Translations under genes and position numbers: made by a program | Notes under the pieces: model-generated | The model's database searches: none | What the model was told of the DNA's origin: nothing | What the model saw: only the letters and a program-made list of their open reading frames with translations | Assembly (NCBI RefSeq): GCF_001641635.1 | Contig: NZ_LUUB01000051.1 | Location: forward strand, 88,198 to 149,915 | Origin: Bradyrhizobium centrolobii | Lineage (GTDB): Bacteria; Pseudomonadota; Alphaproteobacteria; Rhizobiales; Xanthobacteraceae | DNA length: 61,718 nt | Direction: 5' to 3' | In this document: piece by piece, positions 42,829 through 51,816 of the stretch | How positions within the stretch are numbered: the stretch's first letter is position 1 | Layout: every line of letters starts with the position of its first letter

Positions 42829-45036
42829 TCAGTCGAGGAGCTTGTCCAGCGTGATCGGGAAGCGGCGGATCCGCTTGCCGGTGGCGTGATAAACGGCGTT
42901 CGCGATCGCGGCGGGGACGCCGACGATACCGATTTCGCCCAGTCCCTTGACGCCCAGCCGGTTGATCCGATCGTCGCGCTCTTCGACGAAGATCACGTCG
43001 ATGTCGTGGATGTCGGCGTTCACGGGGATATGGTACTCGGCGATGTTCGGATTCATGATCCGGCCGAAGCGGTGATCCATCACCGTCTCCTCATGCAACG
43101 CCATCCCGATCCCCCAGACCACGCCGCCCATGATCTGGCTCCGCCCGGTCTTGGTATTCAGGATCCGCCCGGCGGCGACGGCACTGACCACACGGGTCAC
43201 GCGGATGACGCCGAGCTGCTCGTCCACCTTCACTTCGGCGAAGACAGCCGAGTGCGTGTTACGGGCGTGCGACTTGTCCTCCGCGAACTGGTTGAGCTTC
43301 TGCTTCTCCAACCGCTCGAGCTTGCCGTAGCGCATCGCATCCGCGATCGAGACGGCACGACCCTTGTCGCCGTTCTTGCTGATCGTGCCGTCGACAAGGA
43401 TCACATCGGCCGCATCGACGCCGCCGAGCGGCGAGGCGGGCATCGTGCTGGCAAGACGCGCGAGGTCCTGGCGAATGTCCTCGGCCGCGCCCAGCACCGC
43501 ATGGGCGCTCGATGCAGCCATCCAGGAACCGCCCTCGACGGGGGCTTGCGGCAGGGTCGAGTCGGCGAGCCTGACGCTGATGTTCTCGATCGGCAGCCCG
43601 AGCGCATCGGCTGCCACCTGCGCCACGATGGTGTAGGTGCCGGTGCCGATATCGGACGCCGCGCAGGACACCTCGGCATGGCCGTTCGCGGTCAGCACGA
43701 TGCGGGCGGCGACCGGCATCTGCAGCGCCTCCCACACGCCCGTCGCCATGCCCCAGCCGACCAGCTCCTTGCCATCACGCATCGAGCGCGGCGCAGGATT
43801 GCGCCTGCTCCAGCCGAAGGCTTCTGCGCCGCGGGCGTAGCATTCGCGGAGCTGCTTGCTGGTGTAGGGGAGGTCTTCACTCTGGTCGCGATCCGAATAG
43901 CTCTTCAGACGCAGCTCGATCGGGTCGAGCTTGAGCGCGACGGCCAATTCGTCCATGGCGCATTCGAGCGCACAGACGCCCGAAGCCGCGCCCGGCGCGC
44001 GCATGTCGCAGGGGGTGGAGACGTCGAGGCGGACAAGCTTGTGGGAAAAACGGCTGTTCGGGCTCTTGTAGAGCTGTTCCGCCCAGCCGGTGTCGTTGCG
44101 CGAGAAATCCTCGTAGCGCGAGGTGACGGCCGTGGCCTCGTGCGTGACAGCGTCGAGCGTGCCGTCTGGCTTCGCGCCGAGCCCGACGCGCTCGATCGTC
44201 GCCGGCCGGTGACCTAACCCATACATCTGCTGGCGGGTCAGCCCGACGCGAACCGACCGCTCCAGCGCGAGCGCGGCAAGCGTTGCCAGCACCACCTGAT
44301 ATTGCGGCCGCAAGCCGGAGCCGAAGGCGCCGCCGACATAGGGCGAGAGCACGCGGATGTCATCCGGCTTCTTGCCGAACACGCTGCAGAGAAATTTGTG
44401 GACGTTCTGGACGCCTTGCGTCTTGTCGTAGACCGTGAGCCTGCCGTTGCCGTCCCACACGGTCGTGGTCGCAAAGAGCTCCATCGGGTTGTGGTGCTCG
44501 GTTGGAACGAAGTAGTCCGCCTCGTGCCGCACGGAAGCGCCGGCAAGCGCTCTCGCGGCATCGCCGCGCGGCTTGTGCAGCTGCTTCACTTCGGCGCCCT
44601 TGCTGCGCTCGGCTTCGAGGTCGGTCGCAAATGACTGCTCCTCCTGATAGTCGACACGCACCAGCGTCGCGGCAAATTTTGCGGTTTCCCAGTCCTCCGC
44701 CACGACCAGCGCGATCGGCTGGCCGTTGAACTTGATGCTGTCGTCATAGAGCGGACGGAACGGCGAACCTTCCTCCGGAGCCACCTCGTCCTTCCAGGCT
44801 TCGTCCTTGTCGGCAAGGGGCGGGCGGTGCGCATGGGTGAGCACGTCGAGCACGCCCTTCACCTTCAGCGTTTCGCTGGTGTCGAGGCGGGCAATGCGCC
44901 CGCGTGGAATGGTGGCCGCGACGACGAAGCCATGCGCGAGTCCGTCGGCTGCGAATTCGCCGGCATATTTGGCGGCCCCGGTGACCTTGGCCCGGCCGTC
45001 GACGCGGGATGTTGCCGTTCCGACATAGGCGTTCAT
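42829..45036 (-). CDS. Molybdenum-binding subunit of a PaoABC-type aldehyde oxidoreductase / xanthine dehydrogenase family
   Basis: 735 aa. It is the large subunit of a three-subunit molybdoenzyme. Mo-cofactor motifs are GGAFGSGLRPQYQ and DMRAPGAASGVCALECAMDELA; the catalytic Glu lies in GVKGLGEIGIVGVPAAI near the C-terminus. Gene order is 2Fe-2S (46057-46548), FAD (45044-46060) and then this gene, with 4-bp overlap and a 7-bp gap, as in paoABC. Such enzymes oxidise aldehydes or N-heterocycles; PaoC-like sequence patterns favour aldehydes. No Tat signal is seen on the partner, so it probably stays in the cytosol. Confidence 0.88.
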   Translation of the reverse strand: MNAYVGTATSRVDGRAKVTGAAKYAGEFAADGLAHGFVVAATIPRGRIARLDTSETLKVKGVLDVLTHAHRPPLADKDEAWKDEVAPEEGSPFRPLYDDSIKFNGQPIALVVAEDWETAKFAATLVRVDYQEEQSFATDLEAERSKGAEVKQLHKPRGDAARALAGASVRHEADYFVPTEHHNPMELFATTTVWDGNGRLTVYDKTQGVQNVHKFLCSVFGKKPDDIRVLSPYVGGAFGSGLRPQYQVVLATLAALALERSVRVGLTRQQMYGLGHRPATIERVGLGAKPDGTLDAVTHEATAVTSRYEDFSRNDTGWAEQLYKSPNSRFSHKLVRLDVSTPCDMRAPGAASGVCALECAMDELAVALKLDPIELRLKSYSDRDQSEDLPYTSKQLRECYARGAEAFGWSRRNPAPRSMRDGKELVGWGMATGVWEALQMPVAARIVLTANGHAEVSCAASDIGTGTYTIVAQVAADALGLPIENISVRLADSTLPQAPVEGGSWMAASSAHAVLGAAEDIRQDLARLASTMPASPLGGVDAADVILVDGTISKNGDKGRAVSIADAMRYGKLERLEKQKLNQFAEDKSHARNTHSAVFAEVKVDEQLGVIRVTRVVSAVAAGRILNTKTGRSQIMGGVVWGIGMALHEETVMDHRFGRIMNPNIAEYHIPVNADIHDIDVIFVEERDDRINRLGVKGLGEIGIVGVPAAIANAVYHATGKRIRRFPITLDKLLD

Positions 45037-45043
45037 TGGCCCC

Positions 45044-46060
45044 TCATGCGATCTTCTTGTGGGCTTGCGATTGCGGCGTCGCGCTTGCGGCCTGCGTCAG
45101 CGTCCGCACGATGGCGCGGCGCGCGAGCTCGATCTTGAAGCGGTTATGCGAACTGGCCGTTGCTCCCCGCAGCAGGAGATCCGCGGCGCGAGAGAAACGA
45201 TCCGTCGTCGCCGCCTGGCCACGCAACGCCGTTTCGGCTTCGAGGCTACGCCAGGGCTTGTGGGCCACACCGCCGAGGGCCACGCGTGCCTCGCTGATCG
45301 TATCGCCCTCAAGTTCAAGCGCAGCAGCAACCGAGACCAGCGCGAAAGCATAGGACAGGCGGTCGCGGATTTTCAGATAGCTGTAGTTGTGGGCAAAGCC
45401 GCGCGGCGGCAGTTCGATTGCCGTGATGATCTCGCCGGTGCCGAGATCGGTATCGATGTGGGGCGTATCGCCAGGGAGTCGATGGAAATCCGTCAGCGCC
45501 ATCGCGCGCTCGCCGGATGGGCCTGCGATGTGCACGAGCGCGCCAAGCGCGGCCAGCGCCACGCTCATGTCGGACGGATTGGTCGCAATGCAGGAGGCGC
45601 TGGTTCCGAGGATCGCATGGTTGCGGTTGCGGCCGTCGATCGCCGAGCAGCCGCTGCCGGGAGTTTGCTTGTTGCAGGGCGTCGCCGTGTCATAGAAATA
45701 GGCGCAACGCGTTCGTTGCATCAGATTGCCGCCGACCGAGGCCATGTTGCGCAATTGCGCCGAGGCGCCGGCGAGGATGGCGCTGGCGAGCAGCGGGTAG
45801 CGCTGCTCGACCAGCGGATGGTAAGCGAGATCGGAATTCGGCACCAAGGCACCGATGCGCAGACCTCCGTCGGCCGTCTCCTCGATCTTGCGGAGCGGCA
45901 GGCGGGAAATGTCGATCAGTCGGGATGGCTGCTCGACATTCTCCTTCATCAGGTCGATCAGGTTGGTGCCGCCGGCAATGAGCTTGGCGCCGGGATGGGC
46001 GGCGAGCAGGAGAATCGCATCGGCGACATCAGTGGCCCTGGAATACTGGAAGTTGATCAT
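45044..46060 (-). CDS. FAD-binding subunit of the PaoABC-type molybdoenzyme
   Basis: 338 aa. The FAD-binding fold shows PGAKLIAGGTNLIDLMK (residues 23-39) and ASVGGNLMQRTRCAYF. Between residues about 118 and 140 are clustered cysteines (RTRCAYFYDTATPCNKQT, GSGCSAIDG), the extra 4Fe-4S ligand loop known from PaoB and 4-hydroxybenzoyl-CoA reductase-like enzymes. The start ATG 46060 overlaps the 2Fe-2S gene stop as ATGA. It transfers electrons from the iron-sulfur clusters to an external acceptor. Confidence 0.88.
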   Translation of the reverse strand: MINFQYSRATDVADAILLLAAHPGAKLIAGGTNLIDLMKENVEQPSRLIDISRLPLRKIEETADGGLRIGALVPNSDLAYHPLVEQRYPLLASAILAGASAQLRNMASVGGNLMQRTRCAYFYDTATPCNKQTPGSGCSAIDGRNRNHAILGTSASCIATNPSDMSVALAALGALVHIAGPSGERAMALTDFHRLPGDTPHIDTDLGTGEIITAIELPPRGFAHNYSYLKIRDRLSYAFALVSVAAALELEGDTISEARVALGGVAHKPWRSLEAETALRGQAATTDRFSRAADLLLRGATASSHNRFKIELARRAIVRTLTQAASATPQSQAHKKIA

Positions 46061-46548
46061 GGCCGCCCCATTGCCTGCTGGATGGCCGCGACGATGTTCG
46101 GATAGCCACCGCAGCGGCAGAGATTTCCGCTCATCAGCTCCCGGATTTCGTCGGCATTTTTGGCGTGGCCTTCGGCCAGCAGGCCGGCCGCCGAACAGAT
46201 CTGTCCCGGCGTGCAATAGCCGCACTGGAAGGCGTCGTGGTCGATGAAGGCCTGTTGCAGGGGATGCAACGCGCCGTCGCTGGCAAGACCCTCGATGGTC
46301 GTGATCTCGGCACCGTCCTTCATCACGGCGAGCGTCAGGCAGGAATTGACGCGCCGGCCGTCCACCAGCACGGTGCAGGCGCCGCACTGACCGTGATCGC
46401 AGCCCTTCTTGGTGCCGGTCAGCTCGAGGTGGTCGCGCAGCGCGTCCAGCAGCGTGGTCCAGGGCACGAGGTCGAGCGTGCGCCTGACGCCATTGACGAC
46501 GAGATCGATCGGAATGCGGTCGGGAATTTGATTTGCGGCATCGGCCAT
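46057..46548 (-). CDS. 2Fe-2S subunit of the PaoABC-type molybdoenzyme
   Basis: 163 aa with two 2Fe-2S domains. The plant-type ferredoxin cluster is KKGCDHGQCGACTVLVDG ... NSCLTLA, and the helical cluster is FQCGYCTPGQIC ... NLCRCGGYPNI. The N-terminus MADAANQIPDRIPIDLV carries no twin-arginine signal, unlike E. coli PaoA, so export is unlikely. It is the first gene of the operon. Both clusters look intact. Confidence 0.9.
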   Translation of the reverse strand: MADAANQIPDRIPIDLVVNGVRRTLDLVPWTTLLDALRDHLELTGTKKGCDHGQCGACTVLVDGRRVNSCLTLAVMKDGAEITTIEGLASDGALHPLQQAFIDHDAFQCGYCTPGQICSAAGLLAEGHAKNADEIRELMSGNLCRCGGYPNIVAAIQQAMGRP

Positions 46549-46683
46549 GTCTATGTCCCCTGCGACGGAGGCCGAGCCGAGTAGTCAAGCCGTGCTGACG
46601 CGAGGGCGCGTCGTCTCCGCTGGCCAATAGCGCCTAACGGACAACCGGTCGCTTGGTTCCTGGGGACTGCCGCGAAGCCGCAG

Positions 46684-47163
46684 TCAGCGTTTCCCTTCGC
46701 CGAACACCACCGTCGGTACTGCGCGGTTGACGACTTCGCGAAGCGCGAAGCTCGATTGCACCCGCGCCACGCGCGGCAGCCGCGACAGTTCGGTGCGGTG
46801 GATGCGCTCGAAATCCTGGATGTCGCGGGCGAGCACGATGAGGATGTAGTCGTCAGTACCTGACATCAGGAAACAGCGCACGACGGAGGGGCATTTGACC
46901 ACCTCCGCCTCGAACGCCTTCAGCGCGTCATCGCTCTGGCTCTCCAGAGCGATGCGGACCAGCACCGTGGTGGTGAGGCCGAATTGCGCAAGATCGAGCG
47001 CGGCCTGGTAAGCCTGGATATAGCCGTCATCCTCCAGCGCCTTCTGCCGCCGCGCCAGCGCCGTGCTCGACAGCCCGACCTTGTTGGCAAGCTCGGTGTG
47101 GCTGGCCCGCGCATTGGTGGTGAGTTCCGCGAGGATCGCGAGGTCTTTCCGGTCGAGGGCCAA
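46684..47163 (-). CDS. Lrp/AsnC-family regulator, probable regulator of ald
   Basis: 159 aa from the proposed TTG 47163, the normal family size. The HTH, about residues 2-55, includes LDRKDLAILAELTTNARASH and LANKVGLSSTALARRQKAL. The RAM effector domain, about 65-145, has FGLTTTVLVRIALESQSDD, a TGTDDYIL-like block (MSGTDDYILIVLA) and RVQSSFALREV. It is divergent from alanine dehydrogenase; Lrp-type proteins divergent from ald are often alanine-responsive activators. An upstream ATG (47256) would add 31 residues with rare codons (ATA) and would take up the ald promoter region, so it is less likely. Confidence 0.82.
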   Translation of the reverse strand: MALDRKDLAILAELTTNARASHTELANKVGLSSTALARRQKALEDDGYIQAYQAALDLAQFGLTTTVLVRIALESQSDDALKAFEAEVVKCPSVVRCFLMSGTDDYILIVLARDIQDFERIHRTELSRLPRVARVQSSFALREVVNRAVPTVVFGEGKR

Positions 47164-47306
47164 GGTTTCGTTTCCAGCGTGAAAGGGCGCATCCGCGCCG
47201 GAAACCGGCGCCGGGACGACGAAACTAGCGGATATTTGCACGAAACCAAACCACACCTGCCGCTACGATAAACAAAAGAATCAACATGTTGGCGAAGGAG
47301 CTCGCG

Positions 47307-48422
47307 ATGCGCGTCGGTGTCCCCAGGGAGATCAAGGTGCAGGAATATCGCGTCGGGCTCACCCCGGGCGCTGTCCGCGAATATGTCGCGGCCGGGCACC
47401 AGGTCACGGTCGAGACCGGCGCCGGCAGCGGCATCGGCGCCTCCGACGAGGTCTATCGGCGGGCAGGGGCCGCGATTGCCGAGAGTGCCCGCGACATCTT
47501 TGCCAAATCCGACATGATCGTGAAGGTGAAGGAGCCGCAGAAAAGCGAATGGGCCCAGCTCCGCGAGAACCAGATCCTCTTCACCTATCTCCACCTCGCG
47601 CCGGATCCCGAACAGGCCAAGGGCCTGCTCGCCTCCGGCTGCACCGCGATCGCCTATGAAACCGTCACCGACGCGAACGGCAACTTGCCGCTGCTCGCGC
47701 CGATGAGCGAAGTCGCGGGCCGCCTCGCCATCGAGGCAGCCGGCGCCGCGCTCAAGCGCTCGGCCGGCGGCCGCGGCTTGTTGCTTGGCGGCGTGCCCGG
47801 CGTGCAACCGGCGCGGGTCGTCGTGCTCGGCGGCGGGGTGGTCGGAACGCAGGCTGCGCGCATGGCCGCGGGATTGGGTGCCGAAGTCACCGTGATCGAT
47901 CGCTCATTGCCACGGCTGCGCCAGCTCGATGACCTCTTCATAGGGCGGGTGCGGACGCGCCTCTCCACCATCGAGGCGGTTGAAGACGAAGTGTTCGCCG
48001 CCGACGTTGTGATCGGCGCGGTGTTGGTGCCTGGCGCGAGCGCGCCGAAGCTCGTCACGCGCGCGATGCTGAAATCGATGCGGCCGGGTGCCGTGCTGGT
48101 CGATGTTGCGATCGACCAGGGTGGCTGCTTCGAGACCTCGCATCCGACCACGCACACTGATCCGACCTACGAGGTCGACGGCGTCGTGCATTATTGCGTC
48201 GCCAACATGCCGGGTGCGGTGCCGGTGACCTCGAGCCAGGCGCTGAACAACGCGACGCTGCCGTTCGGGCTGATGCTCGCGAACAAGGGATTTGCGGCCG
48301 TGCTGGAAAATCCGCACCTGCGCAACGGGCTCAACGTGCATCGCGGCCGCATCACCAACAAGGCGGTGGCGGACAGTCTCGGGCTTGACTTCGCGCCGGT
48401 GGAGAGCGGGCTTGCGGCGTAG
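47307..48422 (+). CDS. ald: Alanine dehydrogenase
   Basis: 371 aa, the exact usual length, from ATG 47307 with AAGGAGCTCGCG. Family motifs: GVPREIKVQEYRVGLTPGAV (N-terminal signature), FTYLHLAPDPEQA (catalytic His region), ARVVVLGGGVVGTQAARMAAG (NAD+, about residues 168-190) and NMPGAVPVTSSQALNNATLPF. It reversibly deaminates L-alanine to pyruvate with NAD+. Divergent from the Lrp/AsnC regulator and convergent (9-bp gap) with the next gene. Confidence 0.95.
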   Translation: MRVGVPREIKVQEYRVGLTPGAVREYVAAGHQVTVETGAGSGIGASDEVYRRAGAAIAESARDIFAKSDMIVKVKEPQKSEWAQLRENQILFTYLHLAPDPEQAKGLLASGCTAIAYETVTDANGNLPLLAPMSEVAGRLAIEAAGAALKRSAGGRGLLLGGVPGVQPARVVVLGGGVVGTQAARMAAGLGAEVTVIDRSLPRLRQLDDLFIGRVRTRLSTIEAVEDEVFAADVVIGAVLVPGASAPKLVTRAMLKSMRPGAVLVDVAIDQGGCFETSHPTTHTDPTYEVDGVVHYCVANMPGAVPVTSSQALNNATLPFGLMLANKGFAAVLENPHLRNGLNVHRGRITNKAVADSLGLDFAPVESGLAA

Positions 48423-48431
48423 AGTTGCCGC

Positions 48432-49067
48432 TTAGGCCGGCTTGCGGTAGCGGCTGCCGAGCGCGGCTTCGATCGTCTCGGGCCGTTTGATGCGTTCGAT
48501 CAGCATGTCGATGCGGTCGCCGCCCCAGAACAGCTCGCCGTTGAACACCATGGTGGGAACGCCGAACACGCCGAGCGCCTCGGCCTCGTCGATGATGCGA
48601 TCGTGTTCGGCGCGTGCGGGGCCGTGGACGTAATCTTCGAAGGCGCTGGCCGAGCCGCCGCAGGCGGTGATGACGCCGGTGATGTCAGAGAGATCGTCGA
48701 TCTCGAGCTCGTGGCTCCAGAAGCGGCGGAAGACGGTGTCGTGATACGGGCGGAAGAAGCCGTGGGCTTGCGCGAACAGCATGCCGACGCTGGAATAGAA
48801 GGCATCGTAGATCCGCCGCGGCCCCTTCATGGTGAGCCCTTGCGCATTGGCAAAGCGCCGCGCGTCCATATAGGCGTAACGCACCTTCCGCCAGAAATGC
48901 GGCGTGCGTTCCTCGACCGTTCCCATGAATTCGGCGACACGCAGCGTGTAGGGCAGCCATTCCAGCTCGACGCCGTGTGCCTCCTCGAGCTCGAACAGTC
49001 GCTTGTTGGCGACGAACGCATAGGGGCTCTTGTAGTCGGTGTAGATGCGGACGTGCGGCTTGGGCAT
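48432..49067 (-). CDS. DsbA-family protein, 2-hydroxychromene-2-carboxylate isomerase-like
   Basis: 211 aa from ATG 49067 (AAGGAAGCC upstream). Thioredoxin-fold kappa-GST/HCCA isomerase: the active-site Ser is in YTDYKSPYAFVANKRLFEL (no CxxC), the helical insertion covers about 60-160, and GVFGVPTMVFNGELFWGGDRID closes the fold. HCCA isomerases act with glutathione in naphthalene/aromatic degradation; relatives have other substrates. Neighbouring Baeyer-Villiger monooxygenase, CoA ligase and importer genes on the same strand fit an aromatic or ketone catabolic set. Confidence 0.85.
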   Translation of the reverse strand: MPKPHVRIYTDYKSPYAFVANKRLFELEEAHGVELEWLPYTLRVAEFMGTVEERTPHFWRKVRYAYMDARRFANAQGLTMKGPRRIYDAFYSSVGMLFAQAHGFFRPYHDTVFRRFWSHELEIDDLSDITGVITACGGSASAFEDYVHGPARAEHDRIIDEAEALGVFGVPTMVFNGELFWGGDRIDMLIERIKRPETIEAALGSRYRKPA

Positions 49068-49130
49068 GGGAGGGCTTCCTTTCGGACGCGTGGCGCTGCT
49101 TGCAATGTGGGAAAGTGGCGCCGCAAATTC

Positions 49131-49208
49131 GTCATTGCGAGCGCAGCGAAGCAATCCAGAGTGCCGCCGCGGAAAGATTCTGGATTGCTTCGCTGCGCTC
49201 GCAATGAC
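49131..49208. repeat. 30-bp perfect inverted repeat element
   Basis: Left arm 49131-49160, 18-base loop 49161-49178, right arm 49179-49208. The arms are exact complements, opening GTCATTGCGAGCGCAGCGAA and closing with its mirror. It would form a 30-bp RNA hairpin between the isomerase gene and the monooxygenase. It resembles the GTCATTCC palindromes at the ends but has a different interior. Confidence 0.85.
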
Positions 49209-49261
49209 GATGTGGTCAGAGTGCACACTAACGCTACAGCAAGCCAGCGTCGACAGGTGGT

Positions 49262-51172
49262 TTACCCCTTCGTCAGTTTGTACTGCCCGAGATCCGGGTC
49301 GTGCGTCATGCGCCAGTAGTCCACGAACCGCCAGGGCATTGCCGAGAACACGCGGCCGCTGCTGTTGCGATAGTAGGTGGTCATGCCCGGATGGGTCCAG
49401 ATCATGGCCTCGTGCTCGGCGTCGACCCTGCCGACGTAGTCGTCGAGCACGTCCTGGCGAACGTCGATGGCGGCGACGTCCTGCTCGATCATGTCGGCGA
49501 GGCAGGCGGAGATGTAGCGGCTCTGGCATTCCGACTGGAAGATGACGCTGCCGCCATGGGCGGGGCCGGAGTTCGGGCCGAGCATGCAGAAGAAGTTCGG
49601 AAAGCCCGGTACCGTGAGGCCGAGGAATGCGGTCGGGTTGTCGTTGCGCCAGGCGTCGCGCAAGTCTTTGCCGTCGCGCCCGGTGATGTTGAGGCGGGCG
49701 GCCATCTCCGTGACCTTGAAGCCGGTCGCGACCACGATGATGTCGGCGGGGCGGTGTTCGCCGTCCGCGGTGACGATGCCGCTCTGGTCGAAATGGTCGA
49801 TCGCGTCGGTGACGAGCTCGACATTGGAGCGCGTCAGCGTCTTGAACCAGTTGTTGTCGAGCAGGATGCGCTTGCCGTAGGGCGGATAGGTCGGCACGCA
49901 TTTGGCGATCAGGTCGGGGCGATCTTTCAGCTCCGACAGGATGAAGTCGGTCAGCTCCTGGCGGTGCCGGTCGTTGCCCTTGTTGACGGCACGTTCCGGA
50001 TGCGGCCAAGCCGGGTCCTTGCGCAGGAAGGGCAGCAGGCCGTCGCCATAGCGCCAAAACATGTTGAAGCGGTACCACTGCACATAGAAGGGCAGGTGCG
50101 CGAGCAGCCAGCGTGCGCCCTCGGTGATCGGATCGGAATAACCCTTCACCGGCCGCGCCCATTGCGCGCTGCGCTGATACACCGTGACCGAGGCGACGCG
50201 GCCCGCGATCGACGGCACGAGCTGCATCGATGTCGCGCCGGTGCCGATCACGGCGACATGCTTGCCGTCGAGCTTGATGTCACCGGACCACAGCGCCGAG
50301 TGCAGGATCGTTCCCTTGAAGTCGTCCTCGCCCTTGAAGCGGGCGCGGGAGGGATCGTTGAGCTGGCCGATCGCGCTGACCAGCGCGGTGGATTCGAAGG
50401 TCTCTTCGCCGTTCTTGGTCTTGAGCGTGGAGATCCAGCGCCGCTTGCCTTCGTCCCAGCGCGATGACGTGAGCTCGGTGTTGACGCGCAGATGCTTGCG
50501 CATGCCGTATTCGTCGGCGACCTTCAGCAAGTATCCGAGCAGCTCCTCGCGCTGGCAGAAATAGCGGGTCCATGCGTTGCGCGAGCCGAAGGAGTAGGAA
50601 TAGGAGTGGTTCGGCGTGTCGACGCCGCAGCCGGGATAGCGGTTGATCCACCAGGTGCCGCCGAGCTCGTCGTTCTTCTCGACGATGGTGTAGGGGATGC
50701 CGAGGTGGCTCAGCGCCACGCCGAGCGCGATGGCGCAGACGCCCGCGCCGACGATCAGGACGTGCTGCTGCGCGAGCTTGTCATCCGAAGGACGCTTGGT
50801 CCAGCGCGCCTCGCGCGGCACAAAACCCATCTCCTCGCGCATCAAGGGCGCATATTCCGGCGCGACATTCTCGCCGAGGCAGGCACGCATCATCTTCAGC
50901 AGCAGTTCCTCGCCGGGGTCGGTGATGACGGGCTTCGGCGCGCCATTGGCGAAGAGTTTGAGCACCGCGGCGCGGATCTCATCTTGGACCTCTTTGGGCA
51001 CGCCGGCGTGGGGATCGGGAATGAGGCGGATATCGCGCTTGGGCAGGTACGGCGGCTCGAGCCAGCACTCATCGCCCGTCATATGCACGAGCACCATCAG
51101 GAGGCAGCGGATATCGCCCTCGGCGATGGTCGAGGCAAGGTCGAGCGGCTTGTGCGGAGATTCGATGTTCAT
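49262..51172 (-). CDS. Flavin-containing Baeyer-Villiger monooxygenase with N-terminal extension (4-hydroxyacetophenone monooxygenase-like)
   Basis: 636 aa. A roughly 135-residue N-terminal extension precedes the first Rossmann motif VLIVGAGVCAIALGVALSHLG. It continues to GGTWWINRYPGCGVDTPNHSY. The Baeyer-Villiger signature FKGTILHSALW (FxGxxxHxxxW) precedes the NADPH motif HVAVIGTGATSMQ. The extension and length resemble 4-hydroxyacetophenone monooxygenase, which turns aryl ketones into esters, though other ketones are possible. Cofactors FAD and NADPH. The stop of TetR overlaps its start by 4 bp (51169-51172), so it is the last gene of a ligase-TetR-monooxygenase operon. Confidence 0.9.
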   Translation of the reverse strand: MNIESPHKPLDLASTIAEGDIRCLLMVLVHMTGDECWLEPPYLPKRDIRLIPDPHAGVPKEVQDEIRAAVLKLFANGAPKPVITDPGEELLLKMMRACLGENVAPEYAPLMREEMGFVPREARWTKRPSDDKLAQQHVLIVGAGVCAIALGVALSHLGIPYTIVEKNDELGGTWWINRYPGCGVDTPNHSYSYSFGSRNAWTRYFCQREELLGYLLKVADEYGMRKHLRVNTELTSSRWDEGKRRWISTLKTKNGEETFESTALVSAIGQLNDPSRARFKGEDDFKGTILHSALWSGDIKLDGKHVAVIGTGATSMQLVPSIAGRVASVTVYQRSAQWARPVKGYSDPITEGARWLLAHLPFYVQWYRFNMFWRYGDGLLPFLRKDPAWPHPERAVNKGNDRHRQELTDFILSELKDRPDLIAKCVPTYPPYGKRILLDNNWFKTLTRSNVELVTDAIDHFDQSGIVTADGEHRPADIIVVATGFKVTEMAARLNITGRDGKDLRDAWRNDNPTAFLGLTVPGFPNFFCMLGPNSGPAHGGSVIFQSECQSRYISACLADMIEQDVAAIDVRQDVLDDYVGRVDAEHEAMIWTHPGMTTYYRNSSGRVFSAMPWRFVDYWRMTHDPDLGQYKLTKG

Positions 51173-51816
51173 GGCTTGTCCTGATCTCCGGATGAATTGA
51201 AGAGGCCGCGCGTCATCAGCTTGCGATAGGCGGAGATGACGTGATCGGGCACGGCAGTGACGCCGTCGGGCGAATAGGAGTAGCGCCGGCTGAGATAGCC
51301 GCGCGAGCCCATCAGCATGTGGACGATCGCCTCGAATTCCTCGTCGCTGTAGTCGTCGATCGCGCCGGCGAGCCGCGCGCGACGCAGGATGCGCACATAA
51401 GCGGTCGAGACGTTGTCGAGATGCTTCTGGTAGCCGATCGGCGCGAAGAACTCTGCCTCATTGAGGATGCGCAAAAATTCCGGCACCTCGCGGATGAAGT
51501 CGAAGAAGGCGGAGAAGCGCTCGATCTCCTGTCGCGCTGCGTGCGCGGTGCCGGTGCGGGCGCGGATGAACTCGACCATGTCGAGGCCGATCTTGGGCAG
51601 GAGCTGGTCGAGCAGCTCCTGGCGGTTCTCGAAATGATTGTAGAAGGTGCCTTGCGCGACGCCGGCCTGTTCCGTGATGCGGGCGACGGAGGCTTCGGCA
51701 TAGCCATATTTGCCGACGATCTTGGTCGCGGCGTCAAAGATTTTCTGCTTGGTCCAGGCGTTGCGCTCGACGCGGTTGAGCTTCGTCACCTTGGCGGTCA
51801 CGTCTGCTTGCGTCAT
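51169..51816 (-). CDS. TetR-family transcriptional regulator
   Basis: 215 aa. The HTH, about residues 15-65, includes WTKQKIFDAATKIVGKYGYAEASVARITEQAGVAQGTFYNHFENR, given here as the standard TetR N-terminal block (the first 20 residues are WTKQKIFDAATKIVGKYGYA). The C-terminal ligand domain is variable and gives no specificity. It is sandwiched with 4-bp overlaps between the CoA ligase (upstream) and monooxygenase (downstream), so it likely controls this operon and perhaps the divergent ABC importer. Confidence 0.88.
   Translation of the reverse strand: MTQADVTAKVTKLNRVERNAWTKQKIFDAATKIVGKYGYAEASVARITEQAGVAQGTFYNHFENRQELLDQLLPKIGLDMVEFIRARTGTAHAARQEIERFSAFFDFIREVPEFLRILNEAEFFAPIGYQKHLDNVSTAYVRILRRARLAGAIDDYSDEEFEAIVHMLMGSRGYLSRRYSYSPDGVTAVPDHVISAYRKLMTRGLFNSSGDQDKP

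Noticed and set aside
47163..47256. Longer N-terminus for the Lrp/AsnC regulator
   Set aside because: The extra 31 residues include rare codons, match no family N-terminus and would leave only about 50 bp for both divergent promoters.
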